This document shows positions 63,600 to 64,000 of a stretch of 64,000 nt of DNA, one piece after another. Source of the stretch: Bradyrhizobium sp. (GTDB taxonomy: Bacteria; Pseudomonadota; Alphaproteobacteria; Rhizobiales; Xanthobacteraceae). A program made the translations under genes and the position numbers. Numbering within the stretch: position 1 is the first letter of the stretch; each line of letters opens with the position of its first letter. Where the stretch lies: positions 17,366-81,365 of the forward strand of contig NZ_SSNA01000122.1 of the NCBI RefSeq assembly GCF_004799445.1, written 5' to 3'. A model generated the notes under the pieces. That model made no database searches and was not told where the DNA came from. It saw nothing but the letters and a program-made list of their open reading frames with translations.

Positions 63600-64000
63600 C
63601 TAGCGCACCGTCACCGGCGCGGGGAGCGGCGGTACCACGGTGGGCTGCGTGCCGGGAACGCTCGGCGGAGGAAGCGCCGGCCCGGGATTCGGCAAAGCAC
63701 TGGTCCCCGGCATCGGCGCCGCCGAGGCGGTTGCGGTTCCCGGCGGCGGCCCGCCCGGAAGCACGACGACGCGGGTGCCGACCTTGACGCGATCGAACAG
63801 GTCCGAGACGTCCTCGTTCAGCATGCCGATGCAACCCGAGGAGACGAACTTGCCGATCGTCGAAGGCTGGTTGGTGCCGTGGATGCGATAGACTGTATTG
63901 CCGAGATACATCGCGCGCGCGCCGAGCGGATTGCCGGGGCCACCGGCCATGAAACGCGGCAGATAGGGCTGGCGCTCGATCATCTCCGTCGGCGGATGCC
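63600..64000 (-). CDS. L,D-transpeptidase, N-terminus off window
   Basis: The minus-strand frame is open to the window edge; 133 residues are visible. ERQPYLPRFMAGGPGNPLGA and the catalytic HGTNQPSTIGKFVSSGCIG match the L,D-transpeptidase at 22962-23648 nearly residue for residue. The C-terminus is different: a Pro-rich tail (PPPGTATASAAPMPGTSALP) absent from the other copy. The upstream part, including the signal peptide, lies outside the window. Confidence 0.9.
   Translation of the reverse strand, partial: HPPTEMIERQPYLPRFMAGGPGNPLGARAMYLGNTVYRIHGTNQPSTIGKFVSSGCIGMLNEDVSDLFDRVKVGTRVVVLPGGPPPGTATASAAPMPGTSALPNPGPALPPPSVPGTQPTVVPPLPAPVTVR

Overview
The window looks like chromosome from a Bradyrhizobium-type alphaproteobacterium (Nitrobacteraceae). 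This is inferred from uniformly high GC, tightly packed genes and the families present: a Rhodobacter-type phosphatidylethanolamine methyltransferase, the DUF2336 and PilZ pair, extensin-like and MltB cell-wall enzymes, and a bfr/bfd pair. Many gaps also hold dispersed, hairpin-forming repeats of kinds common in Bradyrhizobium and Rhodopseudomonas. I see no rRNA, tRNA, CRISPR array, transposase or phage gene. Most of the window is core or near-core; possible foreign patches are about 11.2-14.9 kb and 41.2-42.5 kb.

Layout. 0-4.2 kb: an EmrAB-type efflux operon opposite a TetR regulator, with a perfect 21-bp palindrome between them. 4.2-9.5 kb: a sterol desaturase-like enzyme with a membrane AraC regulator, a DUF2336-PilZ pair and an extensin-like lipoprotein. 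9.7-16.4 kb: a 30-residue membrane peptide, a small secreted protein and a DUF2147 protein, followed by broken copies of the last two that bracket LuxR, LysR, SemiSWEET-like and cupin genes, then a FecR-domain protein. 16.5-22.7 kb: NUDIX, then a lipid-centred cluster of phosphatidylserine decarboxylase, class III aminotransferase, Mpo1-like membrane protein, PE methyltransferase and a lipid-type glycosyltransferase. 23-35 kb: L,D-transpeptidase, a second sterol desaturase-like protein, DUF4403, an ABC binding protein, dodecin, two PRC-barrel proteins, a formyltransferase-like protein, a two-component system and a large membrane protein.

36.0-41.1 kb: a thiamin operon, TPP riboswitch-thiO-thiS-thiG-thiE-thiC, interrupted twice by hairpin repeats and closed by a strong terminator. 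41.2-54 kb: small and hypothetical genes separated by many repeat copies, with a UDG-superfamily protein, two PNPOx-like proteins, a paralogous pair of tiny secreted proteins, a J-domain protein, an SDR, a collagen-like protein, DUF2277 and an exported alpha/beta hydrolase. 54-64 kb: bacterioferritin and its ferredoxin with a possible Irr box, two Gly-rich exported paralogues, MltB, a DsbB-like protein, EttA, two long look-alike inverted repeats, a 2-hydroxyacid dehydrogenase, an internally duplicated unknown protein, a GFA-family protein and a second L,D-transpeptidase cut by the window edge.

Together the region serves the envelope (lipids, peptidoglycan, efflux, small exported proteins) plus thiamin supply and iron storage. 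No complete new system is proven. The best leads are the lipid cluster, the bracketed 11-15 kb block, the twin hairpins at 60.5-60.7 kb and the collagen-like protein.
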